A stretch of 64,000 nucleotides of DNA from Lunatimonas sp. (GCF_020832325.1 NZ_JAFIEU010000047.1:1-64000); one strand, 5' to 3'; counted from the first letter of the stretch, positions 55,001 to 63,796 are shown. Notes: generated by a model from the sequence alone, not told the origin. Translations and numbers: made by a program.

Positions 55001-55287
55001 CCAATTTCAATCGTTTGGGTTTCAAATCCAATAAAGGAAAAAGACAACCTGTCCGATCCCGCAGGCACTGTTAAATCGAATTGACCGTCAATATTCGTAA
55101 CCGTACCAACAGTAGAACCAACGGCCAAAACGGTAACTCCAGGCAATTTTACGTTTGACTGGTCTTGGACGGATCCACTGACCCGCCGCTGGGCAAATGC
55201 TTCCGGCACGAATCCGGAGATAAACAGCAGGAAAACCGCAAGGGCAACCAGGCTGCTTCGTTGTAAATGGGTAAATGTTGCTTTCAT
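52087..55287 (-). CDS. SusC/RagA-family TonB-linked outer-membrane channel
   Basis: A 1066-residue TonB-dependent transporter forming the pair with SusD. Signal peptide to about residue 32 (EAFAQ), carboxypeptidase-regulatory-like domain (GSVQDQSNVKLPGVTVLAVG), then the DEVVVTALGVQRE TonB-box region and a plug with LAGVQVSQSG, IRGNASF and the SusC signature LKGANAAALYGNRAANG. The C terminus YGFNIRLNF closes the barrel. First gene of the five-gene operon. The SusC/D family moves glycans, glycopeptides or peptides; here sulfatase and dehydrogenase companions hint at a sulfated ligand, but no classical glycosidase is in the operon. Confidence 0.95.
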   Translation of the reverse strand: MKATFTHLQRSSLVALAVFLLFISGFVPEAFAQRRVSGSVQDQSNVKLPGVTVLAVGSTVGTVTNIDGQFDLTVPAGSDRLSFSFIGFETQTIEIGSQSVFSVTLREDSKSLDEVVVTALGVQRERKELGYTVQALGADDLLATQDNNFLNALSGKLAGVQVSQSGSQIGASTRIVIRGNASFAGNQPLFVVDGVPMDNTSSNLDGNGGRDFGNAIADIDPENIASLTVLKGANAAALYGNRAANGVILIETKKGSKGRQGLGVEVSSSMVFDQPAFFMNFQNEYGIGQRGGEYDWQMYLQNNPGSNLSYNEYAKQFSYNYVNGIGGGVNENATSWGPRYDAGLLLDQWIKGPNSPWVSNPNNIRNNYFQTGTNHVNQVAVTASGKEAHGRVAFSNRTMQGIFLNTDQTVNTFNANFSLNPHERLTVGSTFNYVNRKSDNIPEVSYGSMTRLAWGAFRHIPLDEVRKVYEEHGNELGSGYNLNVNNFFYDLDQTNSLNRERFFGNITAAYEINDWLVANTIVGLDYYNEERKLITLSRTRANINNRRGGQFSQWDENRQEFNTDIRLDVNKDLNSKLNLIGLVGGNFRLNKFNSMFLSAPDLIVPDLFNIGNVRGTPGVGMIDYRKENYSIYSSATLGYDGYLFFGVTARNDWSSTLPEANRSYFYPSANLSISLTDAFDIGSKNFNYMQFRTSLAQVGADTEPYQLMGTYSTSLFNNVALFNSPAVRPPANLRPEMTTSFEVGADFRFFSDRLSFDATYYRQVTEDMILNVPTARSTGFASQLINAAKIENTGIELIVRGLVMQKGSFSWNSTVNWARNRSLVAELYEGLDNITISPGFGGARLVGTPGQPWGDISGLPFVRDNAGNIVIAPNGTPATTNQQEILGNVTPNWIGGLQNTFTYKNFVFGALLDGRVGGDFFSGTYWHSFPTGAFVNTVQNNVRAEGIVVPGVKGDGSPNDVRISAQDYYNGAWVWNNHEYSIIDGSFLKLRELTFGYTLRAWKFQNMNFSVFGRNLAILHRSAKAKELGLDPEAAAQMGGGERGTGFENFMAPTTRSYGFNIRLNF

Positions 55288-55629
55288 AGGTATTTACTTT
55301 GTGTTACAGTGGCATGAACCATGAACGGTGAAGAATTTCTCTCCGTGCCATCCATAAACCATGCTTGGTTTCATAATTGGTTAGATTTGTATTGGAGATT
55401 AAAGTTAAGGGAGATAAAAACAGAAACAGTCCATCATGTTAGCCAAAAAATATGGTATCTTATCCTTGAACCGTATCCTGATACCCATCGAAAGTTTTGG
55501 CACTTCTTGGCTTGAAAATAAGGCAACTCTCCGAATAGTAGCGATCATCAGGAAAGAAATACGTTTTTCTTTAACCCGTAAGAAAGTCCGCCTCCCGCAA
55601 TTTTTCCGCTTATATGGTAAAATGAGCTA
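55288..55629. other. Intergenic stretch between SusC and the symporter
   Basis: No gene is supported; open frames on the plus strand in this region overlap each other and match nothing. AAACCA and TGGTTT (55356-55361, 55366-55371) form a small inverted repeat, possibly a regulator site for SusC. The leader of the symporter gene has no clear promoter boxes. Confidence 0.45.
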
Positions 55630-56799
55630 TTGTATGGTACTCGGATTACATTTCGAAAAAAACACATTACATTATACGGCAAACACATTCTATTTGTATT
55701 CAGTCCGTTGAAAACTCCGAGTGCATACCGTCTTTCCTTGGGTTTTGCGATTGCTTCCCTAGCATTCGCATTGTATTATTTTGCATCAGAAAATCTGCGG
55801 CCCGCGGGACCTTTTTTGATCACAGCACTGGCTTCTCTCTCTTTTGGGGTCAAAGGCTTTAAATGGTTTCGGGGGCTTTCCTTTACCCTATTGATTTTGG
55901 CGGTAGTTTCGGCTGCCCTTTTTTATCCCAAATTTTTCCTGACTATTGGAGATTTTGAAACGGCCGAATTGATCACGCCGCTGATTCAATTAATCATGTT
56001 CGGCATGGGAACGTCCATGGGGCTGGCAGATTTTCTGGCATTGATAAAATCCCCAAAAGCCGTGTTTATCGGTGTTGGATGCCAGTTTACTCTTATGCCC
56101 GGGCTGGCGTTTCTAATTGTGTCTCTTACTGGTTTTCCGGAAGAGATAGCCGCAGGGATCATCTTACTTGGCTGTGCCCCGACCTCGGTCGCCTCCCCCG
56201 TAATGTGTTACCTGGCTAAAGCAAACGTCGCCTTGACCATAACGATCGTCTCCATCTCCACCCTTATCGCACCCTTTATCATTCCTTTTTTGATGAAGTT
56301 TCTGGCGGAAGGATATATCGAAATCAACCCCATGGCCATGATGTGGAATATCATTCAGATTGTGTTGATCCCGATCGGCGCTGGACTATTTTTTAACAAG
56401 TTCCTTGCCGGAAAATCGGATTGGTTGGATAAGGCAATGCCTTACGTGTCCATGTTCGGGATTGTGTTGATTGTGGCAATCATCATGGCTGCGGGGCAGG
56501 AAAGTTTACTAAACATGGGCATGATGCTACTGCTCGCTGTCCTCGTTCACAATGTGCTGGGTTATGTAACCGGGTACTGGGCGGCCAAACTCTTCAAATT
56601 GGAAACACAGGACTGCCGCACCATCGCCATTACCACCGGCATGCAAAATGCAGGCTTGGTTTCGGGTATCGCCAAAACCATGGGGAAGATCGCCACCGTA
56701 GGGCTGGCATCGGCTGTCTGTGGCCCCTTGATGGGGTTCACCTCTTCGCTCCTAGCCTCCTATTGGAATACGGCCAAGGAAAACGACCGTGTGACCTAA
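55630..56799 (+). CDS. Bile acid:sodium symporter-family transporter
   Basis: A BASS/SBF-family secondary transporter (389 residues from 55630), using sodium to take up an organic anion. About ten membrane helices. Helix signatures include MFGMGTSMGLADF, PGLAFLIVSLTGFPEEIAAGIILLGCAPT and LAKANVALTI, with the sodium-site-like GCAPTSVASPVM. The start is uncertain: the first 26 residues (basic, not membrane) resemble no family member, and a TTG at 55708 gives LKTPSAYRLSLG, the usual N terminus. The gene converges on the M81 gene with 43 bases between. Confidence 0.9.
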   Translation: MYGTRITFRKKHITLYGKHILFVFSPLKTPSAYRLSLGFAIASLAFALYYFASENLRPAGPFLITALASLSFGVKGFKWFRGLSFTLLILAVVSAALFYPKFFLTIGDFETAELITPLIQLIMFGMGTSMGLADFLALIKSPKAVFIGVGCQFTLMPGLAFLIVSLTGFPEEIAAGIILLGCAPTSVASPVMCYLAKANVALTITIVSISTLIAPFIIPFLMKFLAEGYIEINPMAMMWNIIQIVLIPIGAGLFFNKFLAGKSDWLDKAMPYVSMFGIVLIVAIIMAAGQESLLNMGMMLLLAVLVHNVLGYVTGYWAAKLFKLETQDCRTIAITTGMQNAGLVSGIAKTMGKIATVGLASAVCGPLMGFTSSLLASYWNTAKENDRVT

Positions 56800-56842
56800 A
56801 TAGCCTTACCAGAACCTTTAGCTAAGCAAAACAGCAACGGAA

Positions 56843-58321
56843 TCAACCAATTTGTTCGAAGGGAAACAAGGGCTTCCTTCGATTGGAGTAGCGTAAGCTG
56901 GACATGTCCGCGGTCGTTGCACCGGGGGTATTTACCCGAATCAAGTCTTTGCAAACACTCATATAGGCGGCCAAGGGTGCATGAACTCCTTTCGCTACGA
57001 TCACCTGGTAGCTGTTTGGATCCAAGCCAAAGGCCAAAAGCTGCTGTAAACTGAAGGGGACAATTCTCCGGGATGTCAGCATCAGCGTGTTGTTTTGTGT
57101 CGTTTGAACAATGGCCGTCAGTCCCATATCAAACGATACTTGCCCTCCATGCCTAGGTTCAAACTCAAAAAATTTCCCGTCAACCATCGCACCCAACTCC
57201 GCGGTAACAGCAACCGAGCTTCCATGCAGCCGATCGGTCTTGCCGCCAATCTCGACAGTCAAGCTATCGCCTACACGAACCCGGCTAAATTGATCCACTA
57301 CATTCGGATCGTAAATGCACATAAAACCCCGTCCAAAATCACTTTCTTCCAAAAAGGCCAACAGAAACGTGCTATCACCCGGAGAACCTCCGCCTACATT
57401 GTCGCCCATATCCAATAACAACAGTGGCTTTTCGGCCTTTTCGATCAAGGCCGGCAACTCAGGTAATCCGATCTTTTTGCCGGAAAACAGGTGATGATAG
57501 GTTTCTAAATAGGATTTCAACCTGCCTGCCAATCTAGCAGCTTCGGAGGGATTATGATCTGTAACGACGATGAAACTGCTTCCCATTTCCGCTACATCCG
57601 CATACGGAAATCCCAGCAAAACACTGACTGATAGAACGCTAGGCAAAGCTGCAACCTCATCCGCCAAACGATATAGCCCCAAACAGGGCTCTGAGGCTGT
57701 ATGTTGCATTTCGATGCTAATAGCTACTTGAGTTTGCAACGCAGTCATCACAGGCCTGATTTCGCCACGTAGCATACCCAGTAAAAGTAAAGCGGCGTCC
57801 CTACCCGTTTTTCGTTGGTCGATATGAGGGTTTGTTTTATAAGCAATCCAAGCATTTGCCGAAGCTGCCATTTCTTCACTCAAATTACAGTGAGGATCCA
57901 GCGTTCCCACAATAGGTATATCCTCACCGAGCAGCTCCCGCACCATGCGCAGCCATTTTCCATCGAAATCCGGATAATCCTCACTTACCGCTGCCCCATG
58001 GGGCAACACCATGAGCCCATCCAACGGACCGGCTTTTGCCAAAAGCTCCTTCAAATTTCCGAGTAATTTGCCGGAAGCCAAACTGGATATCTTCCCGCCA
58101 GGCGTGGCCTCTGCATAAAAAATGGGAATCATATCCACATCCGCTTGGTTGGACAATACCTCTACCACCCCTCCAATCTCATGATAGGCGGTTCGGTACT
58201 CATCAACGATTTCTTTACCTAGTAATAGATGCCCCTTTTCGAAATCTTCCCATTCCGTAGCAGTTTGCAAAAAGGTATTTGACTCGTGGTAAATACCCAA
58301 AATCCCAATTCGAAATATCAT
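56843..58321 (-). CDS. M81 family metallopeptidase (MlrC-like)
   Basis: Relative of MlrC, which finishes degradation of linear microcystin fragments; most relatives act on unknown small peptides or amides. 492 residues, no signal, so cytoplasmic. The N-terminal metal site is GIYHESNTF (His12, Glu13) and later GTLDPHCNLS (Asp142, His144). MGDNVGGGSPGDST is the C-terminal conserved segment. Last gene of the leftward run, 62 bases after the RraA gene. In this company it may cut an unusual amide taken up by the cell. Confidence 0.9.
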   Translation of the reverse strand: MIFRIGILGIYHESNTFLQTATEWEDFEKGHLLLGKEIVDEYRTAYHEIGGVVEVLSNQADVDMIPIFYAEATPGGKISSLASGKLLGNLKELLAKAGPLDGLMVLPHGAAVSEDYPDFDGKWLRMVRELLGEDIPIVGTLDPHCNLSEEMAASANAWIAYKTNPHIDQRKTGRDAALLLLGMLRGEIRPVMTALQTQVAISIEMQHTASEPCLGLYRLADEVAALPSVLSVSVLLGFPYADVAEMGSSFIVVTDHNPSEAARLAGRLKSYLETYHHLFSGKKIGLPELPALIEKAEKPLLLLDMGDNVGGGSPGDSTFLLAFLEESDFGRGFMCIYDPNVVDQFSRVRVGDSLTVEIGGKTDRLHGSSVAVTAELGAMVDGKFFEFEPRHGGQVSFDMGLTAIVQTTQNNTLMLTSRRIVPFSLQQLLAFGLDPNSYQVIVAKGVHAPLAAYMSVCKDLIRVNTPGATTADMSSLRYSNRRKPLFPFEQIG

Positions 58322-58383
58322 ATTCTTATCGTGGTCTTTTCGCTAAAAAACGGATGGAATTTTTTTGCAAAATAAGGTATCTC

Positions 58384-59034
58384 CTATAGAACGCCGTATT
58401 TTTTGTATACATCGCCCGCTTTCGCGCCTTTTTTGATTTCGTCTCTGCTTACATTTTCTGCGTTTACTTTTTCCATCGCCATCTGAATGGCTTCCTGCTC
58501 GATTTCCTGCGGCACGACCACGATACCGTCTTCGTCGCAAAACACCAAGTCACCCGGTGAAAACACTACCGTCCCAATCTTTACCTGCACATCAATCTTA
58601 ATTACCATCTGCCGGTTCTTGCTGTCATAGATATTGGTTCCCTTAGCCCTTACGGGAAATCCAAGGTCTCTCATCTTAGCCAGGTCTCTCACCTGTCCGT
58701 CCACAATGGCTCCTACACAACCTCTATTCAGTGCTGCCGTAGATAGTAGCTCTCCCCAAATGCCCGACCGCTGGGAACCACCTGCTGCGGCAATCAAGAC
58801 ATCCCCGGGCATACAGGTATCCACCGCCTGAAGTTCCAACTCATACGGCGCGGGGTCCTCGTGAAAGATGTCCGCCCAAAGTGTGGTCTTGCACCTTCCC
58901 ACGATATTTCCGGACACCGTAGTGATCGGTAAGTGGACATTGGGAGACTGATTTCTATAGCCAAGACTATCAAGTGCGTCCGAAATAACCGCAGCATATA
59001 ATTGGGTAGAGATTTCTTCAATGGTATAAGTCAT
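58384..59034 (-). CDS. RraA-family protein
   Basis: A 216-residue member of the RraA/HMG aldolase family. IVDGQVRDLAKM carries the family's G-x-x-R-D active-site segment and a conserved Arg; YELELQAVDTCMPGDVLI and VVFSPGDLVFCDEDGIVVVP are the structural cores. Many members decarboxylate oxaloacetate or cleave 4-hydroxy-4-methyl-2-oxoglutarate, a pyruvate-type aldolase role; others only inhibit RNase E. The setting in a catabolic run favours the enzyme. 62 bases before M81 and 95 after the Tat-exported unknown. Confidence 0.9.
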   Translation of the reverse strand: MTYTIEEISTQLYAAVISDALDSLGYRNQSPNVHLPITTVSGNIVGRCKTTLWADIFHEDPAPYELELQAVDTCMPGDVLIAAAGGSQRSGIWGELLSTAALNRGCVGAIVDGQVRDLAKMRDLGFPVRAKGTNIYDSKNRQMVIKIDVQVKIGTVVFSPGDLVFCDEDGIVVVPQEIEQEAIQMAMEKVNAENVSRDEIKKGAKAGDVYKKYGVL

Positions 59035-59129
59035 GTAGCGATTTTTGTTTTTAGGTGTACGTACCAGTCAGACGGTTTAAAACAGTCCGGCCGGCACCTA
59101 ATTTTCATTCTAACTCGTGTAAAACTTTC

Positions 59130-60500
59130 CTATTTAAACCTATCCGGAATGATAAATTCGTAGCCCTTTGGCGGCCAAGGACCGATGCTCTGTCCAGTGG
59201 GCCTCGGTGCCGTGGGGCGTATTGGCTCGTGATCCGCTACCGAATAGGTGATGGCCAGGTGCGGTGTGTCTCTTGTCTTTCCGTCATCCAGTACGAGCGA
59301 CCGAATGGCTGCATCCATTATCCCACTTGTCATCAAGGTACGTTCTACGGGTGCGGTGGGCTTGCCACTCAGAAAAAACTTCTGAATATTCAGTGTCAAG
59401 TAGCTGAAATGAGAATAGCTCATGCTGTGGTCCAGAACAAACTCCGTGGCAACCGTCTTGCCATTTTCCAAAGCTGCATAGCCCCAACCGGAATTCACAT
59501 ACCCCGTGAGCATCATAATGGCTCCTTTCGTCCCATCCTTGTACCGAATGATCACTGCATGGGGATCTTTTTCGAGTTCCCGCATATTTCCCTCGTGCTT
59601 ATTCCGGATCGCATTGCATCCCGCTTCTACCAAATCAAGGGATATCTCACCCGAATCTACCGCATTCCACACTTCGGCCCCACGAATACCCCGGACACTC
59701 TGAACCCCGGTCTCTCCTCCCCTTCTACGCTCTACCATGCATTGAAGTATCTCTGCCACATGAAATCCATAAGCATCCAAAGAGGCATAGCCAATGGCAA
59801 CCGCCTCCGTTATGCGTGCGCCCAATGGATGCTCCAGGGCTGGATCCCTCCAGGCGAAGGGCAACGAAGAACCAGCCATCATCGGAACGTTCAGCTCCCG
59901 TCCACGATCATATATCCACTTGCTATCCAGCCAGCTATACGCCAAGTGCTTGTCGGTAAATAAAGGCACCGATCGATTGGACGCATCGAATACCCGGAAT
60001 ATCTGATCCAGGTAATTCATGCGCGGGTACATCTTCACCCCTAATCGGCTATTCGGGTACTCTCCGTGTTCCCCAATGTATATCACGGCATCCACCGCCA
60101 ACGTATTCCCGCCGAGGGTTAACGCTTCTGCAATTGTAGGGAAGACGGTCGCCCCGTTCATCGCCGCAATGCGGACACCGGTGTCGTTTTCTCCCATCTG
60201 ATCAATCCAAACCGAAACAATCTGAATCTCCGGAGTGACCATACCTTCATCCATGGGTATTCCTGCAAATATCTTCGTAGCAATCACGTCAGCATGTGCA
60301 CTGTTTCGATAAATATTAGCGATTAGCGCGATCTTTTTCTTGGCCTGATTGGGCTGCTGCATCCATGATTCCAGGGATAAAGCGAAGCCGCTCCCTGATA
60401 GGGCTAAAAAGGATGTTCCAAGTGCGGACTTTTTGATGAAATTTCTTCGTTGGTACGGATTGGGTTTTCGCATGTTAAATGTGTTGTTTTTTGTGGTCAT
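59130..60500 (-). CDS. Tat-exported protein of unknown function
   Basis: A 456-residue protein with a Tat signal (QRRNFIKKSALGTSF near 17-31, then hydrophobic LALSGSGFAL). The mature part starts like a Rossmann protein (KKKIALIANIYRNSAHADVIATKIF), then LGGNTLAVDAVIYIGEHGEYP, MAGSSLPFAWR and LQCMVERRRGGETGVQS. I recall such sequences only as unassigned conserved proteins, mainly in planctomycetes and Bacteroidota, and the shape suggests a distant Gfo/Idh/MocA-type enzyme. No function is assigned. A second ATG at 60473 would keep the signal. Fourth gene of the run, 61 bases after GGT. Confidence 0.7.
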   Translation of the reverse strand: MTTKNNTFNMRKPNPYQRRNFIKKSALGTSFLALSGSGFALSLESWMQQPNQAKKKIALIANIYRNSAHADVIATKIFAGIPMDEGMVTPEIQIVSVWIDQMGENDTGVRIAAMNGATVFPTIAEALTLGGNTLAVDAVIYIGEHGEYPNSRLGVKMYPRMNYLDQIFRVFDASNRSVPLFTDKHLAYSWLDSKWIYDRGRELNVPMMAGSSLPFAWRDPALEHPLGARITEAVAIGYASLDAYGFHVAEILQCMVERRRGGETGVQSVRGIRGAEVWNAVDSGEISLDLVEAGCNAIRNKHEGNMRELEKDPHAVIIRYKDGTKGAIMMLTGYVNSGWGYAALENGKTVATEFVLDHSMSYSHFSYLTLNIQKFFLSGKPTAPVERTLMTSGIMDAAIRSLVLDDGKTRDTPHLAITYSVADHEPIRPTAPRPTGQSIGPWPPKGYEFIIPDRFK

Positions 60501-60561
60501 TCATTGCCATGTACGCAAAGCGATCCATGGTCTTCAAATTATACTCCGTCTGCTGATACAC

Positions 60562-62355
60562 CTACCAGCCCACCGCATATCCATTCCTTCTGGGATCAGC
60601 ACCTCCCATTAGCCATCCCGTCACCGGGTCTAGGGTGATTCCCTGGGCACCACCGACTGTCATGGACCAAGGACCCAAACTCGTATCCAACTGAAAGCCC
60701 ATTTTTCGCAAATCGCTTAGCGCCTGCTCGCCCACACGGGTCTCAACGATCGCTTCGGTGGCTGGAACCGAACCTAGTTCATCCTTCCAACGAAAACGAG
60801 GTGCGCTAATGGCATCTTGGATATTCATGCCGAAGTCAATGTGGTTCATGGCGACCTGTGGCACGGACTGCAGGATGCCGAAACTGCCCGGTGATCCCAC
60901 GATCAACTCCGGTCGTCCATTCTTGTGAAACTGCATCATTCCTCCTACACACCAGCCTACGGCCTTGCCCGGCGCTACGCTATTGGCCAATCCCGGTTCC
61001 TTGGACATCCAATCCAATGCACTGTTAAAGATTAGTCCCGTCTTTCCGGCGATGTAGCCGGACCCAAAGCCTCCCCCGTGAGTCTGTATGATTACCGCTG
61101 CATTCCCCCATTGATCAACTACGGACAGGCTGGTGGTGGCATATTGATAGGACGCAGAAATTTGGCCGTCAAAGGTAGTTCTAGGAAGTGTCTCCTCGGA
61201 TGCAGTTTCTGCGGCTTTTATGCGTTGCTTCACCCGCTGCCGGACCAGCTCCCGTTGCATATCCAAATAGCCATCCGATAACAGGAAGTCCACCGGCACG
61301 TCCACGAAATCTGGATCTCCGATGTATTTGTCCGTATCCATTCGGCATAGAAAGATAGTTTCCAATAGATGCGCAAGGTACTCGCTGCTGTTATGCCCCA
61401 TTTTCTGTACATCAAAGCCCTCCATGATCTTGAGCGTCTGAAGCTGTTGGATGCCCATCCCAGGTGGGGGATTGTTATACACGGTATAGCCTTTGTAAGT
61501 AATACGAATAGGATCTACCCAGTTGACCTTTTCCGGAACCTTAGCCAAGTCCTCTGCGGTCAAAAATCCACCGTCTGCTAGGAAGGCAGCTTCAATCTCC
61601 TTTGCCAGTTCACCTTTGTAAAAGTAATCAGCGCCTTTTTCGGCAATCTGACCCATTGTTTTTGCAAGAGGTTTGTTGGTGAAGAAGTCCCCTATCCGAT
61701 ACGGGGACTGATCGTCCTTTAGTAAGATTTTCACCGATTCCCGATGAGGAAGCACGCGCTGTAGGGTGCCTTCCCACATGGCCTGGTCAAATTCCGTGAT
61801 AGGGACCCCTTCTTCCAGGTACTTGATCGCTGGGGCGAAGACCTGACCCAACGTCATGGTTCCATAGTCCGTCAATGCGCGATCCCAGCCTGCTAGGTTA
61901 CCCGGCACCGCAACGATTTTTGGACCCACCGTTTCCAGCGCGCCATGTCCCGCTCCGTCATCGGCCATCTTCGCTTCCCGAAGTCTTTCTGGATCAAAGG
62001 TCTCCGGAACCCACCCCCCAAACACCAAGGATCGGGTTCTATTTTCCCTTGCGTCGTAGTACAACAAATACCCAACACCCGCTACCCCTGACATGTACGG
62101 CTCCACGGCATTTAGGGCAGCAGCCGCAGCTACTATGGCATCCATGGCGTTGCCTCCATGGATCAACATCTCCTGTCCGGCCAAAGTAGCCAACGGATTG
62201 GCGGTCGCAACCATTCCCCGCTTACCCATAGCGGCGGGGCGGAGGTTTTCTTTGGCAACTTGGGCGTTTACCTTTGAAATCAGCAAAACACTCACTATCG
62301 TAAGAGATATAAGGAAAGTCCTTTTGGGTAAAAAGGTTGTGATCGGGTGACTCAT
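60562..62355 (-). CDS. ggt: Gamma-glutamyltransferase
   Basis: Hydrolyses or transfers the gamma-glutamyl group of glutathione and gamma-glutamyl amides in the periplasm. 597 residues, signal peptide FLISLTIVSVLLISKVNAQ. Self-processing would occur before Thr407 in TTSLSVVD; the usual sequence is TTHxSVVD, so the residue two places after the nucleophile (Ser409) differs from His. Arg103 in DARENR matches the Arg that binds the glutamyl carboxylate. Oxyanion-type GSPGSFG follows. Length and order of motifs are complete. Divided by 203 bases from the exported PLP-enzyme gene. Confidence 0.93.
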   Translation of the reverse strand: MSHPITTFLPKRTFLISLTIVSVLLISKVNAQVAKENLRPAAMGKRGMVATANPLATLAGQEMLIHGGNAMDAIVAAAAALNAVEPYMSGVAGVGYLLYYDARENRTRSLVFGGWVPETFDPERLREAKMADDGAGHGALETVGPKIVAVPGNLAGWDRALTDYGTMTLGQVFAPAIKYLEEGVPITEFDQAMWEGTLQRVLPHRESVKILLKDDQSPYRIGDFFTNKPLAKTMGQIAEKGADYFYKGELAKEIEAAFLADGGFLTAEDLAKVPEKVNWVDPIRITYKGYTVYNNPPPGMGIQQLQTLKIMEGFDVQKMGHNSSEYLAHLLETIFLCRMDTDKYIGDPDFVDVPVDFLLSDGYLDMQRELVRQRVKQRIKAAETASEETLPRTTFDGQISASYQYATTSLSVVDQWGNAAVIIQTHGGGFGSGYIAGKTGLIFNSALDWMSKEPGLANSVAPGKAVGWCVGGMMQFHKNGRPELIVGSPGSFGILQSVPQVAMNHIDFGMNIQDAISAPRFRWKDELGSVPATEAIVETRVGEQALSDLRKMGFQLDTSLGPWSMTVGGAQGITLDPVTGWLMGGADPRRNGYAVGW

Positions 62356-62558
62356 CTATTTAAATTCTTTTTTGGTCCTAGGAATTAGTGGATACATAAA
62401 ACCCTGTCTCAAATAGATTTAGAGTTTCATACCTGCACAAGGTAGGGACCTGGATTGCCAAATCAATATGACTTTGTTTCCCTTAAGTTTTTTACTTTAT
62501 GAGTAGCAGTCTGTATTCGTTGGAATATGTTCCTTCTTCAATTTTACAGAAAATCATC

Positions 62559-63785
62559 CTAAATAACTGCTTTGAGTAGGGTATCTCTAAGCTTTTTGGC
62601 GACTATCTTTTCTTCACCGTTCTGCAACATAAAGACTCCAATCCGGATATAATCTTCACTTTCCCATGAAATGGTCTCTATAGAGGGAGTGCCAATTCGC
62701 ATTTTTTCTCCCAAAAGTTTACCTGTAAGGTTGAATTTATCCTTTTCCCAAGAAATTTTGAGTGTGGGGTTTTCGTTCGCAATCTCGGGCACGAAAGTCT
62801 CCGTCACAATTCCAGGAATGTCTCCGACGGCGTTGGCGATATGGGAAACCTTTTTTTCCCAGGTAGCCCAAGTTTTAGAATGGTCCCGATTTATAAATGT
62901 CTCTAAGGCCACATACATTCCCAGAATTTCCTCCTTATTCACCTTATTGCCTCTACCAATATTTCCTCCCCTAGGTGGTGCATTTAGCCTGGCTGCATCT
63001 ATTAGATCCTTTTTTCCCATGAGTATCCCTGCACTCTGTGGTCCACAGAGTGCTTTTCCTCCGGAAATTGCCACTAGGTCATATCCCATTTCGTTGTACT
63101 TCCATAAATTCTCCACTGGAGGAACATCTGCTGCAATATCGTTCATGGTAGGTATGTGGTGTTTTTTTGCTACCTCTAACCACTCTGAGTGCTTTATCAA
63201 ACCTTGAGGTTCTTCTCTATTTAGAAACCACATCATAGCCGTTTGATCATTTATTGATTCCTCCAATTGTTCTCGTGTTTCGATCAGGACCAACGTGGCT
63301 CCAGTATTGGTAAGTGCGTGATGATACCCATTTGCATGAGATTTTTGGAGAATGATCTCAGACTTCATGCCGCTTCCTTGCAAAAAAGGAAGCAACGCAG
63401 CTTTTTTAGAATCCTTTCCAGTTAAAACACCGGCAGTTCCCAAAACCAACGCAGACCAACAGCCTGCGGTGACCATCGCTGCTTCCGACCGGCATAAAGA
63501 AGCTATTTTTTCACCTACCGCATCCTGCACATCATCTAACATGACGTAATATTTGGAGGATTCATTGATGGTTTCCATTACCTCGGCGGGCATCAGCGAC
63601 GCAGTCATGGTGGTATAATTCCCTGCTGCATTGATAAACGTTCGTAGTCCCAACTCTTTAATAAGGTTTCGGGCCGGGATGACAGAGGCTGTTGCTTTTT
63701 CCGGCAGCAAAAAGCTACCTCCAAATACCCCTCCCAATAAGGGAAGGGCCGAGATTTTCTTTAACAGTTTTCTTCTTGAAATCAT
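62559..63785 (-). CDS. Exported SelA-like PLP-dependent enzyme
   Basis: A 408-residue fold-type I PLP protein like the SelA/DgaE group (D-glucosaminate-6-phosphate ammonia-lyase, selenocysteine synthase). The presumed Schiff-base lysine is in AISGGKALCGPQSAG; the cofactor aspartate lies in TMNDIAADV. The N terminus is a Tat-like signal (ISRRKLLKKISALPLLGGVFGGSFLLP, Arg-Arg at 4-5), so the enzyme would be folded with cofactor and then exported, which is rare for PLP enzymes. It is 11 bases after the hydrolase-type gene. A beta-elimination on an amino-sugar or amino acid in the periplasm is inferred, not shown. Confidence 0.85.
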   Translation of the reverse strand: MISRRKLLKKISALPLLGGVFGGSFLLPEKATASVIPARNLIKELGLRTFINAAGNYTTMTASLMPAEVMETINESSKYYVMLDDVQDAVGEKIASLCRSEAAMVTAGCWSALVLGTAGVLTGKDSKKAALLPFLQGSGMKSEIILQKSHANGYHHALTNTGATLVLIETREQLEESINDQTAMMWFLNREEPQGLIKHSEWLEVAKKHHIPTMNDIAADVPPVENLWKYNEMGYDLVAISGGKALCGPQSAGILMGKKDLIDAARLNAPPRGGNIGRGNKVNKEEILGMYVALETFINRDHSKTWATWEKKVSHIANAVGDIPGIVTETFVPEIANENPTLKISWEKDKFNLTGKLLGEKMRIGTPSIETISWESEDYIRIGVFMLQNGEEKIVAKKLRDTLLKAVI

Positions 63786-63796
63786 TGGATGTAGAT

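Noticed and set aside
55321-55711. Plus-strand frames between SusC and the symporter.
   Set aside because: They overlap each other and the symporter start, have no recognisable sequence and no ribosome-binding site.
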